Part shown: piece by piece, positions 43,978-52,227 of the stretch | Layout: the number at the start of each line of letters is the position of its first letter | Numbering within the stretch: the stretch's first letter is position 1 | DNA from: Chersky-840 sp963764205 | GTDB lineage: Bacteria; Actinomycetota; Acidimicrobiia; Acidimicrobiales; UBA8190 | NCBI GenBank assembly: GCA_963764205.1 | Contig: CAVXRN010000006.1 | Span: 992,001 to 1,056,000 of the forward strand | DNA: 64,000 nucleotides | Reading direction: 5' to 3' | Position numbers and translations under genes: made by a program | Notes under the pieces: generated by a model | Told to the model about the DNA's origin: nothing | Seen by the model: only the letters and a program-made list of their open reading frames with translations | The model's database searches: none

Positions 43978-44796
43978 GTGGACGAGCCGGCGACGAAAGC
44001 GCAACGGTTCCTGGCGCTGCACGACGGGCCGACTCCCTTGCTCCTTCCCAATCCCTGGGACCCGGGCTCCGCCCGGCTCCTGGCCTGGCTCGGCTTCGAG
44101 GCGCTCGCGACCACGAGCGGGGGCTTCGCCGCCACGCAAGGACGGGTGGACGGAGCGATGGGTCGCGACGATGTCCTCTCCCACAGCGCCGTCATCGTCG
44201 CCGCCACCGATCTCCCGGTGTCGGCCGACCTCGAGAACGGGTTCGCCCATGCTCCGCACGACGTGGCCGAGACGGTCCGGCTCGCTCTGGACACGGGCCT
44301 GGCGGGGTGCTCGATCGAGGACTTCACGGGCCGACGCGACGACCCGATCTACGACCTCGCGCTGGCTTCGGAACGCGTCGCCGCGGCGGCGGAGGCGGCA
44401 CACTCGGGCCCGGTGCGCCTCGTCCTGACGGCACGGGCCGAGAACCACCTGCACGGCCGCCTCGACCTCGACGACACGATCACACGCCTGCAGGCCTACG
44501 AACGCGCCGGCGCGGACGTGCTGTACGCGCCCGGGCTCACGCTCCTCGACGACATCGGTCGGGTCGTCGCCGCGCTGGCGCGACCGGTCAACGTCCTGGC
44601 GCGCCCCGGAGGCCCCACGGTGGCCGAGCTCGCGGCCGTCGGCGTGGCCCGCATCTCGGTCGGCAGCGCGCTGTGCTTCGCCTCGCTCGGGGCCGTGGTC
44701 GAGGCCGCGCGGGAACTGCGGGAAGAGGGGACCTACGGCTTCTTCGAGCAGGCCGCGGTGGGCGCGCAGGCGGTGCGCGCCGCCTTCGCCGAGTAA
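43978..44796 (+). CDS. Isocitrate lyase/PEP mutase-family protein, 272 aa
   Basis: A TIM-barrel protein of the PEP mutase/isocitrate lyase superfamily: LLLPNPWDPGSARLLAWLGFEALATTSGG, then SADLENGFAHAP (Asp and Glu that bind magnesium and the substrate carboxylate), CSIEDFTGR and LTARAENHLHGRLDLDDTITRLQAYERAGADVLYAPG. Members cleave methylisocitrate, oxaloacetate or carboxyphosphonate; these short actinobacterial homologues are not characterised. GTG start, 10 bp after the metallopeptidase gene. Its stop is 13 bp from the convergent LLM gene. Confidence 0.88.
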   Translation: MDEPATKAQRFLALHDGPTPLLLPNPWDPGSARLLAWLGFEALATTSGGFAATQGRVDGAMGRDDVLSHSAVIVAATDLPVSADLENGFAHAPHDVAETVRLALDTGLAGCSIEDFTGRRDDPIYDLALASERVAAAAEAAHSGPVRLVLTARAENHLHGRLDLDDTITRLQAYERAGADVLYAPGLTLLDDIGRVVAALARPVNVLARPGGPTVAELAAVGVARISVGSALCFASLGAVVEAARELREEGTYGFFEQAAVGAQAVRAAFAE

Positions 44797-44809
44797 AAGC
44801 CGAAACCGA

Positions 44810-45845
44810 CTAGAGCAGGAACTCCGCCATCATGCGGAGCGTGTCGGGGCTGCCGGCCACGAGCAACGTCGTGGCGATCGACTCCTGCCAGGCGGCGAGC
44901 TCGTCGACGATCTTCGGGCGTGGGCCGATGAGGGCGATCTTCTCCACCATCGACGTCGGCACGGCCGCCGCGGCGTCGTCCTTGTGGCCGTCGAGGTAGA
45001 GCTCCTGGATCTTGTGCGCCTCGGCTTCGAAGCCCATGCGGACGAACACGTCGAAGTGGAAGTTCATCTCCTTGGCGCCCATCCCGCCGATGTACAGCGC
45101 CAGCATGGGCCGGTAGAGATCCGCGGCCTGCTCCACGTCGTCGTCGATCACGACGGGACAGAAGGCGATCACCTCGAAGTCCTCGGCACGGTGTCGCGCC
45201 CCGGGCCGCGCGAACCCCTCGTCGAGGGCGCTGGCGAACTCGCCCATGTGGGCGGGGGAGAAGAAGATCGGGAACCAACCGTCGGCGATCTCCGCCGCCA
45301 GGGCCACGTTCTTGGGCCCCTCGGCCCCGAGCACGATGGGGATGTCGTTGCGCAGTGGGTGGACGATGGCCTTGAGCGGCTTGCCCAGCCCGGTCCCGCC
45401 CGGGTACGGCAGCGGATAGTGCGGCCCGTTGTTGGTGACCGCTGCTTCGCGCGCCAGCACCTGACGGACGATCGAGACGTACTCGCGCGGTACGGGCCAA
45501 CGGCTTGGGGAAGGGCTGGCCGTACCAACCCTCCACCACCTGTGGTCCCGACACGCCCAGGCCGAGCACGAAGCGCCCACCGCACAAGTGGTCCAGGGTG
45601 AGCGCGGCCATGGCCATGGCCGTGGGCGTGCGGGCCGAGAGCTGGCACAGGGCGGTCCCGAGCCGCACCTGGGTGGTGCGCGACCCCCACCACGCCAGTG
45701 GTGTCAGCGCGTCGGACCCGTACGCCTCGGCCGTCCACACCGAGTCGAAGCCGAGGCGCTCGGCTTCGGCCACGAGCTCAGGCGCGTTGGCCGGAGGTCC
45801 CGCTCCCCAGTACCCCAGCTGCAGTCCGAGCTTCAGGCTCCCCAT
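44810..45845 (-). CDS. F420-dependent LLM oxidoreductase, Rv3520c-like (frameshift near 45485-45490)
   Basis: About 345 residues once the frame is restored. It starts LKLGLQLGYWGAGPP, then FDSVWTAEAYGSDALTPLAWWGS, GRFVLGLGVSGPQVVEGWYGQPFPKPLART, then after a CGCGCG break REYVSIVRQVLAREA, GLGKPLKAIVHPL and LGAEGPKNVALAAEIADGW. The whole matches mycobacterial Rv3520c closely from memory; that gene belongs to the KstR regulon. LLM proteins use F420 or FMN in a TIM barrel to reduce or oxygenate substrates. One CG added at the break gives an uninterrupted protein. Role in steroid catabolism is inferred from the neighbours. Confidence 0.87.
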
Positions 45846-45866
45846 CGGGCCCTCCTGTCGATGTCG

Positions 45867-46775
45867 TCATCTCATCTTGGCCAGGATCTCGTCGGCGAAG
45901 CGAGCCGAGGCGTCGAGCCGGGTGTGCAACTGCGCCTCGGGCGGGTCGGCCGGGTCGACTTCGGCCACCATGGCCGGGGCGCACAGCGTGTCGGTGACAC
46001 CGAAGTCCTCTTCGAAGCTCCGGTACAGATCCGCGTCGGGCCGGGCCCACAGCGACAGGTAGATCGAGAAGGGCTCGTGCTCGCGCCCCGCCCGGCGACG
46101 TTGCTCGGCCAGCTCGGTGAGATAGGTCCGGGCCTGGTCGGGCTTGTAGGCGCCGGCCGCCACCCAGCCGTCGCACAACGTCGCGGCGCGCCGCAGCGCG
46201 GGCGCCGAGTGGCCGCCCCCGATGATCGGGATCGGCCCGGGTGGCGACGGCTCCATGCGCATGGCGGGCACGTCGTAGTGCGGCCCGTGGTACTCGACCC
46301 ACCCGCCGGCCCACAGCGCCCGCAGCGCCGGGATCATGTCGTCGAGCCGCTTCCCCCGGGTGTGGAAGTCCTGACCCGTGGCCACGAACTCCTCCTCGCA
46401 CCACCCCACCCCGACGCCCAGCGCCACACGACCCGACGACACCACCGCCGCGGTGCCCACCTGCTTCGCCACGGTGATGAGGTCGCGCGCCGGCGCGATG
46501 TAGACGCCCGTGGTGAATTGCACCTGCTCGGTCACCGCCGCCATGGCGGAGATGAGGCACCACGGGTCGGGCCAGTGCGTGTCGGGGTCCCAGTGGTCCC
46601 CGAAACCCGGGGCGCCGTCCTCGCGGGTCGAGTACGTATAGCGGGACTGCCGATCGCGGGGGAAGAACATGTGGTCCGACACGTAGATGCCGTCGTAGCC
46701 CTGGCTGTCGGCGGCCTTGGACAGTTCCAGGGCGTGCAGTGTGGGAAGGAACGTCACCGCTTGATGAAATCGCAC
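45867..46775 (-). CDS. LLM class F420-dependent oxidoreductase (TIGR03619 type), 302 aa
   Basis: A TIM-barrel F420 enzyme: MRFHQAVTFLPTLHALELSKAADSQGYDGIYVSDHMF, then LITVAKQVGTAAVVSSGRVALGVGVGWCEEEFVATG and GPIPIIGGGHSAPALRRAATLCDGWV. These are typical of actinobacterial F420-dependent dehydrogenases. It lies between the Rv3520c-like gene and the P450 gene on the same strand, so the three may share a transcript. Substrate unknown. Confidence 0.88.
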   Translation of the reverse strand: MRFHQAVTFLPTLHALELSKAADSQGYDGIYVSDHMFFPRDRQSRYTYSTREDGAPGFGDHWDPDTHWPDPWCLISAMAAVTEQVQFTTGVYIAPARDLITVAKQVGTAAVVSSGRVALGVGVGWCEEEFVATGQDFHTRGKRLDDMIPALRALWAGGWVEYHGPHYDVPAMRMEPSPPGPIPIIGGGHSAPALRRAATLCDGWVAAGAYKPDQARTYLTELAEQRRRAGREHEPFSIYLSLWARPDADLYRSFEEDFGVTDTLCAPAMVAEVDPADPPEAQLHTRLDASARFADEILAKMR

Positions 46776-46823
46776 GAAACCAGCCTCTCCTCGGGTCGCC
46801 CGACTCCGTCGGCGACCCGCTCG

Positions 46824-48053
46824 TCAGCTCCCGACGGTCGGGCCGGGGCGGAAAGCGATGGGAAGGTGCTTCACCCCGTTGATGAACGCCGACTGGAGCC
46901 GCTGGGGCTCGCCGTCGAGCCGCATGTCGGGCATCCGGTCGAGGAGATGCTGGAACATGACCCGGATCTCCATGCGGGCCAGGTTCGTCCCCAGGCAGAA
47001 GTGGGGACCGCCACCACCGAAGGCCATGTGGGGATTGGGCGATCGACCGATGTCGAACGTATTGGGGTTGTCGAAGATGTCCTCGTCACGGTTGGCCGAG
47101 ATGTGGAAGAAGACGACCTTCTGGTCCTCCTCGATGCGCTGGCCCCGGAGCTCGACCGGTCCGGTCGTCTGGCGGCGGAAGTTCATGACCGGGGTGACGA
47201 AGCGCAGCATCTCGTCGGTGGCGGTCGGCAGGAGCGACGGGTCGGCCACGAGCCGCTGCCACTGTTCGGGGTGCTCGAAGAACGCGTGCATGCCCCCCGA
47301 CATGAGATTCCTCGTCGTCTCGTTTCCCGCCACCGTCAGGAGCAGGAAGAAGAGCTCGAGCTCGAGCTCCGAGAGCTTGTCCCCGTCGACCTCGACGTTG
47401 ACGAGGACGCTCATGAGATCGTCGGCGGGGTTGGCCCGCTTCTCGGCGAAGAGCTCCGACGCGTAGGTGAAGAGCTCGATGGCGGCCTCGCCCGCGTACT
47501 CGCCCTCGCCGCCGGTCTGGAACTCGGGGTCCTCCTGGCCGATCATCCGGTTGGACCAGTCGAACATGTTGTGGCGGTCGGCCTGGGGCACGCCGAGGAG
47601 ATCCGCGATGACCTGCAGGGGGAGCTCGGCGGAGATGTCGGTGACGAAGTCGGCTTCGCCCTTCTCGATCACGGCGTCGATGATCTGGTCCGCGGTCTTG
47701 TGGATCGTCTCTTCCAGCGAATTCACCATGCGCGGGGTGAAGCCCTTGTTCACCAAGCGGCGGTAGCGCGTGTGCAAGGGCGGGTCCATGTTGAGCATCA
47801 TCAGCCGCTGCTGCTCGAGCTGCTCCTCGGGCATGTCCCACAGCAGCGTGGCCGCCTTGGCCGAGGAGAAGTGCTCGTAGTCCCGGTTGACCGCGACGCA
47901 GTCGTCGTACTTCGTGACGGCCCAGAACCCCTGGCCCTCGGGCTCGTCGTGCCAGTACACCGGCGCCTGGCGGCGCAGCTCGGCGAACCACTCGTGGGGC
48001 ACGCCCGAGACGAAATTCCTCGAGTCGATGAGGTCGATCTCGCTGAGCTCCAT
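46824..48053 (-). CDS. Cytochrome P450, CYP125/CYP142-like
   Basis: A 409-residue P450. Key motifs: I-helix AGNETT at 242-247, ExxR EMLR at 281-284, and heme loop FGGGGPHFCLG with Cys353 as ligand. The stretch RLMMLNMDPPLHTRYRRLVNKGFTPR and MFDWSNRMIGQEDPE match mycobacterial CYP125A1 closely, and the order GNETTRN, ANRDEDIFDNPNTFDI, ARMEIRVMF is as in that clade. CYP125 starts cholesterol side-chain breakdown by C26/27 oxidation. The ATG at 48053 follows GAGGAGGGACC; an upstream in-frame ATG is less likely. It is divergent from FadE29-like, with KstR-type sites between. CYP142 is an alternative assignment. Confidence 0.9.
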   Translation of the reverse strand: MELSEIDLIDSRNFVSGVPHEWFAELRRQAPVYWHDEPEGQGFWAVTKYDDCVAVNRDYEHFSSAKAATLLWDMPEEQLEQQRLMMLNMDPPLHTRYRRLVNKGFTPRMVNSLEETIHKTADQIIDAVIEKGEADFVTDISAELPLQVIADLLGVPQADRHNMFDWSNRMIGQEDPEFQTGGEGEYAGEAAIELFTYASELFAEKRANPADDLMSVLVNVEVDGDKLSELELELFFLLLTVAGNETTRNLMSGGMHAFFEHPEQWQRLVADPSLLPTATDEMLRFVTPVMNFRRQTTGPVELRGQRIEEDQKVVFFHISANRDEDIFDNPNTFDIGRSPNPHMAFGGGGPHFCLGTNLARMEIRVMFQHLLDRMPDMRLDGEPQRLQSAFINGVKHLPIAFRPGPTVGS

Positions 48054-48151
48054 GGCCGGTCCCTCCTCGGTCCTGCGTCGACGCCCCAGCCCGAACCCGG
48101 ACGGGCCACCGCGGCCGTGAGGTCCTGCCCGCCCAGGGCCAGCCGCATTTT

Positions 48152-48165
48152 CAGAACGTGTTCCA
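48152..48165. promoter_or_regulatory. Near-match KstR-type operator before the P450 gene
   Basis: CAGAACGTGTTCCA fits TnnAACnnGTTnnA except for the first T; its core GAACGTGTTC is a perfect inverted repeat. It lies 99 bp upstream of the P450 start. Confidence 0.5.
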
Positions 48166-48305
48166 GTCATGATAGGCCGCCGCTCGGGGTCGAGCCAGCA
48201 GGCACGATCCCCCCGAAACGGCGCCACAGCCCCTCCCGGATCCCGCCACGACCGTGCCGCCGTGCGATTGTTGCGCCCGCACGCGCGGCTGGTACGGTGC
48301 CAAAC

Positions 48306-48319
48306 TAGAACGAGTTATA
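48306..48319. promoter_or_regulatory. Exact KstR-type operator before the FadE29-like operon
   Basis: TAGAACGAGTTATA matches TnnAACnnGTTnnA at every fixed position and is embedded in a longer inverted repeat, CTAGAACGAGTTATAG. It lies 65 bp upstream of the first gene of the FadE29-ChsH2-FadE28-ChsH1-Ltp2 operon. Confidence 0.75.
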
Positions 48320-48383
48320 GATACGAGTCACCTCGATGGCCGGGACCGGGCGAACCGGCTCGGACCGGTGGTAGGACGTCGCC

Positions 48384-49562
48384 ATGTTCCTGGAAGAGAC
48401 CCCCGAGCAGCTGGCCCTGCGCCAGGAGTTGCGCGAGTACTACGCCGAGCTCCTCACCGACGAGGTCCGCCAAGGCATCGGCGAGGTGGGCGAGGGCGGC
48501 GAGCTGTGGCGCCAGGTCGTCGGGCGCATCGGCAAGGACGGCTGGCTCGGCATCGGATGGCCCAAGGAGTTCGGCGGCCAGGGCCGCCCCGCCACCGACC
48601 AGTTCATCTTCTTCGACGAGACCCGCCGGGCGAGCGCCCCGTTCCCGTTCGTGACCGTCAACACCGTGGGCCCCACGATCATGCGGTACGGGACCGAAGA
48701 GCAGAAGTCGTTCTTCCTTCCCGCCATCCTGGCCGGCGAGGTCAATTTCGCCATCGGGTACACCGAGCCCGAAGCGGGCACCGACCTCGCCTCGCTGCAG
48801 ACCCGGGCGGTGCGAGACGGCGACGAGTACGTCGTCAACGGCGCCAAGGTCTTCACGAGCGGCGCCGAGTTGGCCGACTACGTGTGGCTGGCGGTGCGGA
48901 CCAACACCGACGTGCCCAAGCACAAGGGCATCTCGATCCTGGCTATGTCCACCGACTCGCCCGGGTTCTCGTGGAGCCCCATCGTCACCGTGGCCGGGGC
49001 GCGCACGACCGCCACCTATTACGCCGACGTCCGCGTGCCGGTGGGCCAGCTCGTCGGCGCCGAGAACGAGGGCTGGCGCATGATCACGACGCAGCTCAAC
49101 CACGAGCGCGTCGGCCTCGCGGCGTGGAGCGGCTTCGCCTCGCAGCTCTACGAAGAGGTTGCGACGTGGGCGGCCGCCACGACCACCCCCGACGGGCCGA
49201 CCGTGCTCGATCTCGCCTGGGTGCAGGCGGACCTGGCCCGGTGCCGGGCCGAGCTCGAGGCCATGTACCTCCTCAACTGGCGCATGGCCACCGCGCTCTC
49301 GGCCGAGACCATGACCGCGGCGGACTCGTCGACGGTCAAGATCTTCGGTGTCGAGCGCAGCATCGACATCTACCGGCGCCTGCTCGGCATCGTCGGCGCA
49401 GCCGGCTACCTCAGGGCGGACTCGCCCGGCGCGGTCCTGGCGGGCCGGCTCGAGCGCACCGCTCGCCACGCCCAGATCAACACCTTCGGGGGCGGCGTCA
49501 ACGAGATCCAACGCGAGATCGTCGCCATGGCCGGCCTCGGCATGACCCGGGCGGCCCGATGA
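48384..49562 (+). CDS. Acyl-CoA dehydrogenase, FadE29 (ChsE2)-like subunit
   Basis: A 392-residue acyl-CoA dehydrogenase: ELREYYAELLTDEVRQGIG, DGWLGIGWPKEFGGQGRPATDQ, FAIGYTEPEAGTDLASLQTRAVRDGD and the C-terminal NTFGGGVNEIQREIVAMAGLG. The order and wording follow mycobacterial FadE29 (ChsE2), the FAD-bearing subunit that with FadE28 dehydrogenates the C22 steroid acyl-CoA (family knowledge). It is the first gene of a tight five-gene operon whose content equals the igr operon of Mycobacterium tuberculosis. Ribosome site weak; ATG at 48384 is the only start that gives the family N-terminus. Confidence 0.9.
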   Translation: MFLEETPEQLALRQELREYYAELLTDEVRQGIGEVGEGGELWRQVVGRIGKDGWLGIGWPKEFGGQGRPATDQFIFFDETRRASAPFPFVTVNTVGPTIMRYGTEEQKSFFLPAILAGEVNFAIGYTEPEAGTDLASLQTRAVRDGDEYVVNGAKVFTSGAELADYVWLAVRTNTDVPKHKGISILAMSTDSPGFSWSPIVTVAGARTTATYYADVRVPVGQLVGAENEGWRMITTQLNHERVGLAAWSGFASQLYEEVATWAAATTTPDGPTVLDLAWVQADLARCRAELEAMYLLNWRMATALSAETMTAADSSTVKIFGVERSIDIYRRLLGIVGAAGYLRADSPGAVLAGRLERTARHAQINTFGGGVNEIQREIVAMAGLGMTRAAR

Positions 49563-49575
49563 GCCCGTCGAACCG

Positions 49576-50568
49576 GTGAGCGCGGTGCCGGACGCAGAGG
49601 CCTTGATGGTCAAGCTGCGCGCCTTCGAGGGCAAGCCCAGCGGGCCGCCCATGGAAGCTCGCGACGAAGTGAACCAGGCCATGATCAGGCACTGGACCGA
49701 CGCCATGGGCGACGAGAACCCCGTGTACGTCGACGCCGACGCGGCCCGGGCCAATGGCTTCCCCGGCGTGGTGGCGCCGCCCACCATGCTCCAGGCCTGG
49801 ATCATGCGGGGCTATCTCTCGCAGCCCGGTGGCGCATGGAAGGCACTGCGCGACGAGACCGGGGCCGCCTCGGCCCAGGAGCAGCTCTTCGACGTGTTCA
49901 ACGAGGCCGGCTTCACGTCGGTGGTGGCGACGAACTGCGATCAGGAGTACGCCCGCCCCCTCGTGCTCGGCGACCGGCTCACCGTGACGTCGGTCATCGA
50001 CTCCATCTCCACCGAGAAGCACACGGGGTTGGGCGACGGGCACTTCGTGACCACGCGCCTCGAGTTCACCGACCAGCACGGCGAGCGCGTCGCCACGATG
50101 CTCTTCCGCATCCTGCGCTTCCGCCCCCAGGCGCAGAAGCCGCAGGTCGACGCTCCGTTGCGCCCCCGTCCCGCCATCACCCACGACATCGCCTTCTTCT
50201 TCGACGGCGCCCGCGAGGGTCAGCTGCTCATCCAGCGCTGTGCGGCGTGCGGCGTCCTGCGCCACCCGCCCCGCCCCGCCTGCGCCGCGTGCGGGTCCTT
50301 CGAATGGGACACCGTCACCTCGAGCGGCCGCGGGACGGTCTACAGCTACGTCGTCATGCACCATCCCCAGATTCCGGGCTTCGACTACCCGTTGCCCATC
50401 GCCGTGGTCGAGCTCGAAGAGGGCACGCGCCTGGTGGGTGACGTGATCGGCATCGATCCCGCCGAGGTCCGCATCGGGATGCCCGTCGTGGCCGAGATGG
50501 TGGCGGTCGACCCCGAACTCACCATCCCGATGTTCCGCCCTGCGGACGCCGAGGCAGGAGCAGCCTGA
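49576..50568 (+). CDS. MaoC-DUF35 fusion protein, ChsH2-like
   Basis: A 330-residue fusion. Residues 1-185 form a MaoC-like hot-dog domain (ARDEVNQAMIRHWTDAMGDENPVYVDADAARANGFPGVVAPPTMLQAW). Residues 205-330 are a DUF35 domain with a zinc ribbon whose four Cys are 222, 225, 236 and 239, followed by an OB fold (GTVYSYVVMHHPQIPGFDYPLPIAVVELEEG). In mycobacteria ChsH2 pairs with ChsH1 as the enoyl-CoA hydratase of the last side-chain cycle, and its DUF35 part binds the Ltp2 aldolase. The order here, dehydrogenase, ChsH2, dehydrogenase, hydratase, aldolase, keeps all these partners together. GTG start; its stop overlaps the next ATG by one base. Confidence 0.92.
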   Translation: MSAVPDAEALMVKLRAFEGKPSGPPMEARDEVNQAMIRHWTDAMGDENPVYVDADAARANGFPGVVAPPTMLQAWIMRGYLSQPGGAWKALRDETGAASAQEQLFDVFNEAGFTSVVATNCDQEYARPLVLGDRLTVTSVIDSISTEKHTGLGDGHFVTTRLEFTDQHGERVATMLFRILRFRPQAQKPQVDAPLRPRPAITHDIAFFFDGAREGQLLIQRCAACGVLRHPPRPACAACGSFEWDTVTSSGRGTVYSYVVMHHPQIPGFDYPLPIAVVELEEGTRLVGDVIGIDPAEVRIGMPVVAEMVAVDPELTIPMFRPADAEAGAA

Positions 50569-51756
50569 TGGACTTCGACTTCACCGAGGAGCAGCTGGCG
50601 GTGTCGGAGGCCGCGGCGGCGATCTTCCAGGGCATGGCGCTCGTCGAGCGCGTGGCGGAGATCGAGGAGACCGACGACCGCTTCGACGCGGCCCTGTGGT
50701 CGGAGCTCGCCCGGGCCAACCTCCTCGGCCTGGCTGTGCCCGAGGCACACGGTGGCTCGGGTCTGGGGCTGACCGAGCTGGGCCTCGTGCTCGAGCAGCA
50801 GGGTCGCGCCGTGGCGCCGGTCCCGCTGTGGGCCACGACCGTCCTCGGCGCCCTTCCGCTGGCGCACTTCGGCACGGCCGAACAGCAGGCCCGCTGGCTC
50901 CCGGGCGTCGTGGCCGGCGACGTCCGCCTGTCGGCCGCGCTGACCGAGGTGGCGGCCAGCGCCCGCAACCTCCCGACGGTGCGGGCCGAGCGCGACGGGG
51001 AAGGCTGGACCCTGCACGGGACCGCCTTCGCCGTGCCCCAGGCGCATCTCGCCGCAGCGCGTGCTCGTCCCGGCCGCGCCGAGCACGACGCCGGGTGGCA
51101 GCGTCGTGGCCATCGTCGATCCCGCCGGTCCCGGTGTCACGGTGCAGCGCGCCACCACCACCGATCACCAGGTCCATCCCCATCTCCTTCTCGAGGCGGC
51201 GCCGGTCGGGCCGGGCGACGTCCTGGCCGGTCCCGACGCCGGCGCCGACGCGGTGGCATGGATGCTCGACCGGGCCCGCACCGGGTTGTGCGCCATCCAG
51301 TTGGGCGTGACCGAGGAGGCGGTGCGCCGCGCCGCGGCCTACCTGAACCAACGGCACCAATTCGGTCGTCCGCTGTCGTCGTTCCAGGGCACGATGCTGC
51401 GTGCCGCGGACGCCTACATCGACACCGAGGCCATCCGCGTCACGACGTGGCAGGCGGCGTGGCGTCTCGACGAGGGCCTGCCCGCCACCGACGCGGTGGC
51501 CGTCGCCCACTGGTGGGCGTCGGAGGCGGGCCAACGTGTCGTGCACGCCACCCAGCACCTCCACGGCGGCCTCGGCGCCGACATCTCCTACCCGATCCAC
51601 CGCTACTTCCTGTGGGGCAAGCAGATCGAGCTCATGCTGCAGGGCCCGAGCGCCGAGCTGGCCCGCCTCGGCTCGCTGCTGGCGACGCGCCTGCGCGCCG
51701 GCTCCTCGATGGCAGCGTCGGGCTCGGCCGCCGCAGCAGGCCTGGAGGGACCATGA
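50568..51756 (+). CDS. Acyl-CoA dehydrogenase, FadE28 (ChsE1)-like subunit (frameshift near 51057-51062)
   Basis: About 396 residues after repair. The N-terminal part (MDFDFTEEQLAVSEAAAAI, GLAVPEAHGGSGLG) and the C-terminal part (TEEAVRRAAAYLNQRHQFGRPLSSFQ, HLHGGLGADISYPIHRYFLWGKQIELMLQ) are in different frames; the break occurs at AGCGCGTG, and one added CG gives LAAARVLVPAAP with no loss. It is a FadE28-type partner subunit of the FadE29-like enzyme. The start overlaps the ChsH2 stop (TGATG), the stop overlaps the ChsH1 start (ATGA). The extra C-terminal Ala/Gly-rich tail is longer than in FadE28. Confidence 0.88.
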
Positions 51757-52217
51757 GCCCGGTACGGACCGAGACGCTGCGCTTCGACGACATCGCCGTG
51801 GGCGACGCACTGCCCGAGCTCGTCATCCCGCTCGACCGCACGTTGATCGTCGCCACCGCCCTCGCCACGCGCGACTACCAGGACGTGCACCACGACCCGG
51901 GCCTGGCGGTCGAGCGCGGCTCGCCCGACATCTTCATGAACATCCTCACCACCAACGGCTTCGTGGGGCGGTTCGTCACCGACTGGGCCGGGCCCGGGGC
52001 GCGCATCGAGTCGGTCTCGATCCGCCTGGGCGCGCCCAACTACCCCGGCGACGCCATGACCCTCACGGGGTCGGTCACGAGGGCGGAGACCCCGGCCGGG
52101 CGCACCGACGGGCGCGGCGTGGTGGAGGTGGCGGTGCGTGGTGCCAACAGTCGCGGCGACCACGTGACGGGGACCGTCGTGGTGTCGGTCCCTCGTGACG
52201 GTGCGGGCACTTCATGA
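51753..52217 (+). CDS. MaoC-like hydratase, ChsH1-like
   Basis: A 154-residue hot-dog hydratase with the active region ATRDYQDVHHDPGLAVERGSPDIFMNILTTNG (Asp and His of the hydratase motif) and a C-terminal RGANSRGDHVTGTVVVSVP strand. It matches ChsH1 of the mycobacterial igr operon, the catalytic partner of ChsH2 in adding water to the C17-unsaturated C22 acyl-CoA (family knowledge). It overlaps FadE28-like by ATGA and precedes Ltp2-like by 10 bp. Confidence 0.9.
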   Translation: MSPVRTETLRFDDIAVGDALPELVIPLDRTLIVATALATRDYQDVHHDPGLAVERGSPDIFMNILTTNGFVGRFVTDWAGPGARIESVSIRLGAPNYPGDAMTLTGSVTRAETPAGRTDGRGVVEVAVRGANSRGDHVTGTVVVSVPRDGAGTS

Positions 52218-52227
52218 GACTCCAGCC

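Larger units (their letters stand above)
48054..48383. promoter_or_regulatory. Divergent control region between P450 and FadE29-like genes
   Basis: 330 bp with no credible gene. It holds an exact KstR-type operator (48306-48319) near the FadE29-like gene and a near match (48152-48165) near the P450 gene. Much of the rest is GC-rich and featureless to my reading. Confidence 0.75.

Noticed and set aside
45588..48308. A 906-codon plus-strand frame opposite the LLM and P450 genes
   Set aside because: Shadow of well-supported minus-strand genes; composition is Arg/His/Val-rich without a fold.
6831..51062. Programmed ribosomal frameshifting as the cause of the split genes
   Set aside because: The sites lack slippery heptamers or a shared downstream structure, occur in unrelated catabolic enzymes, and are mostly repaired by a CG insertion; sequence error is simpler.
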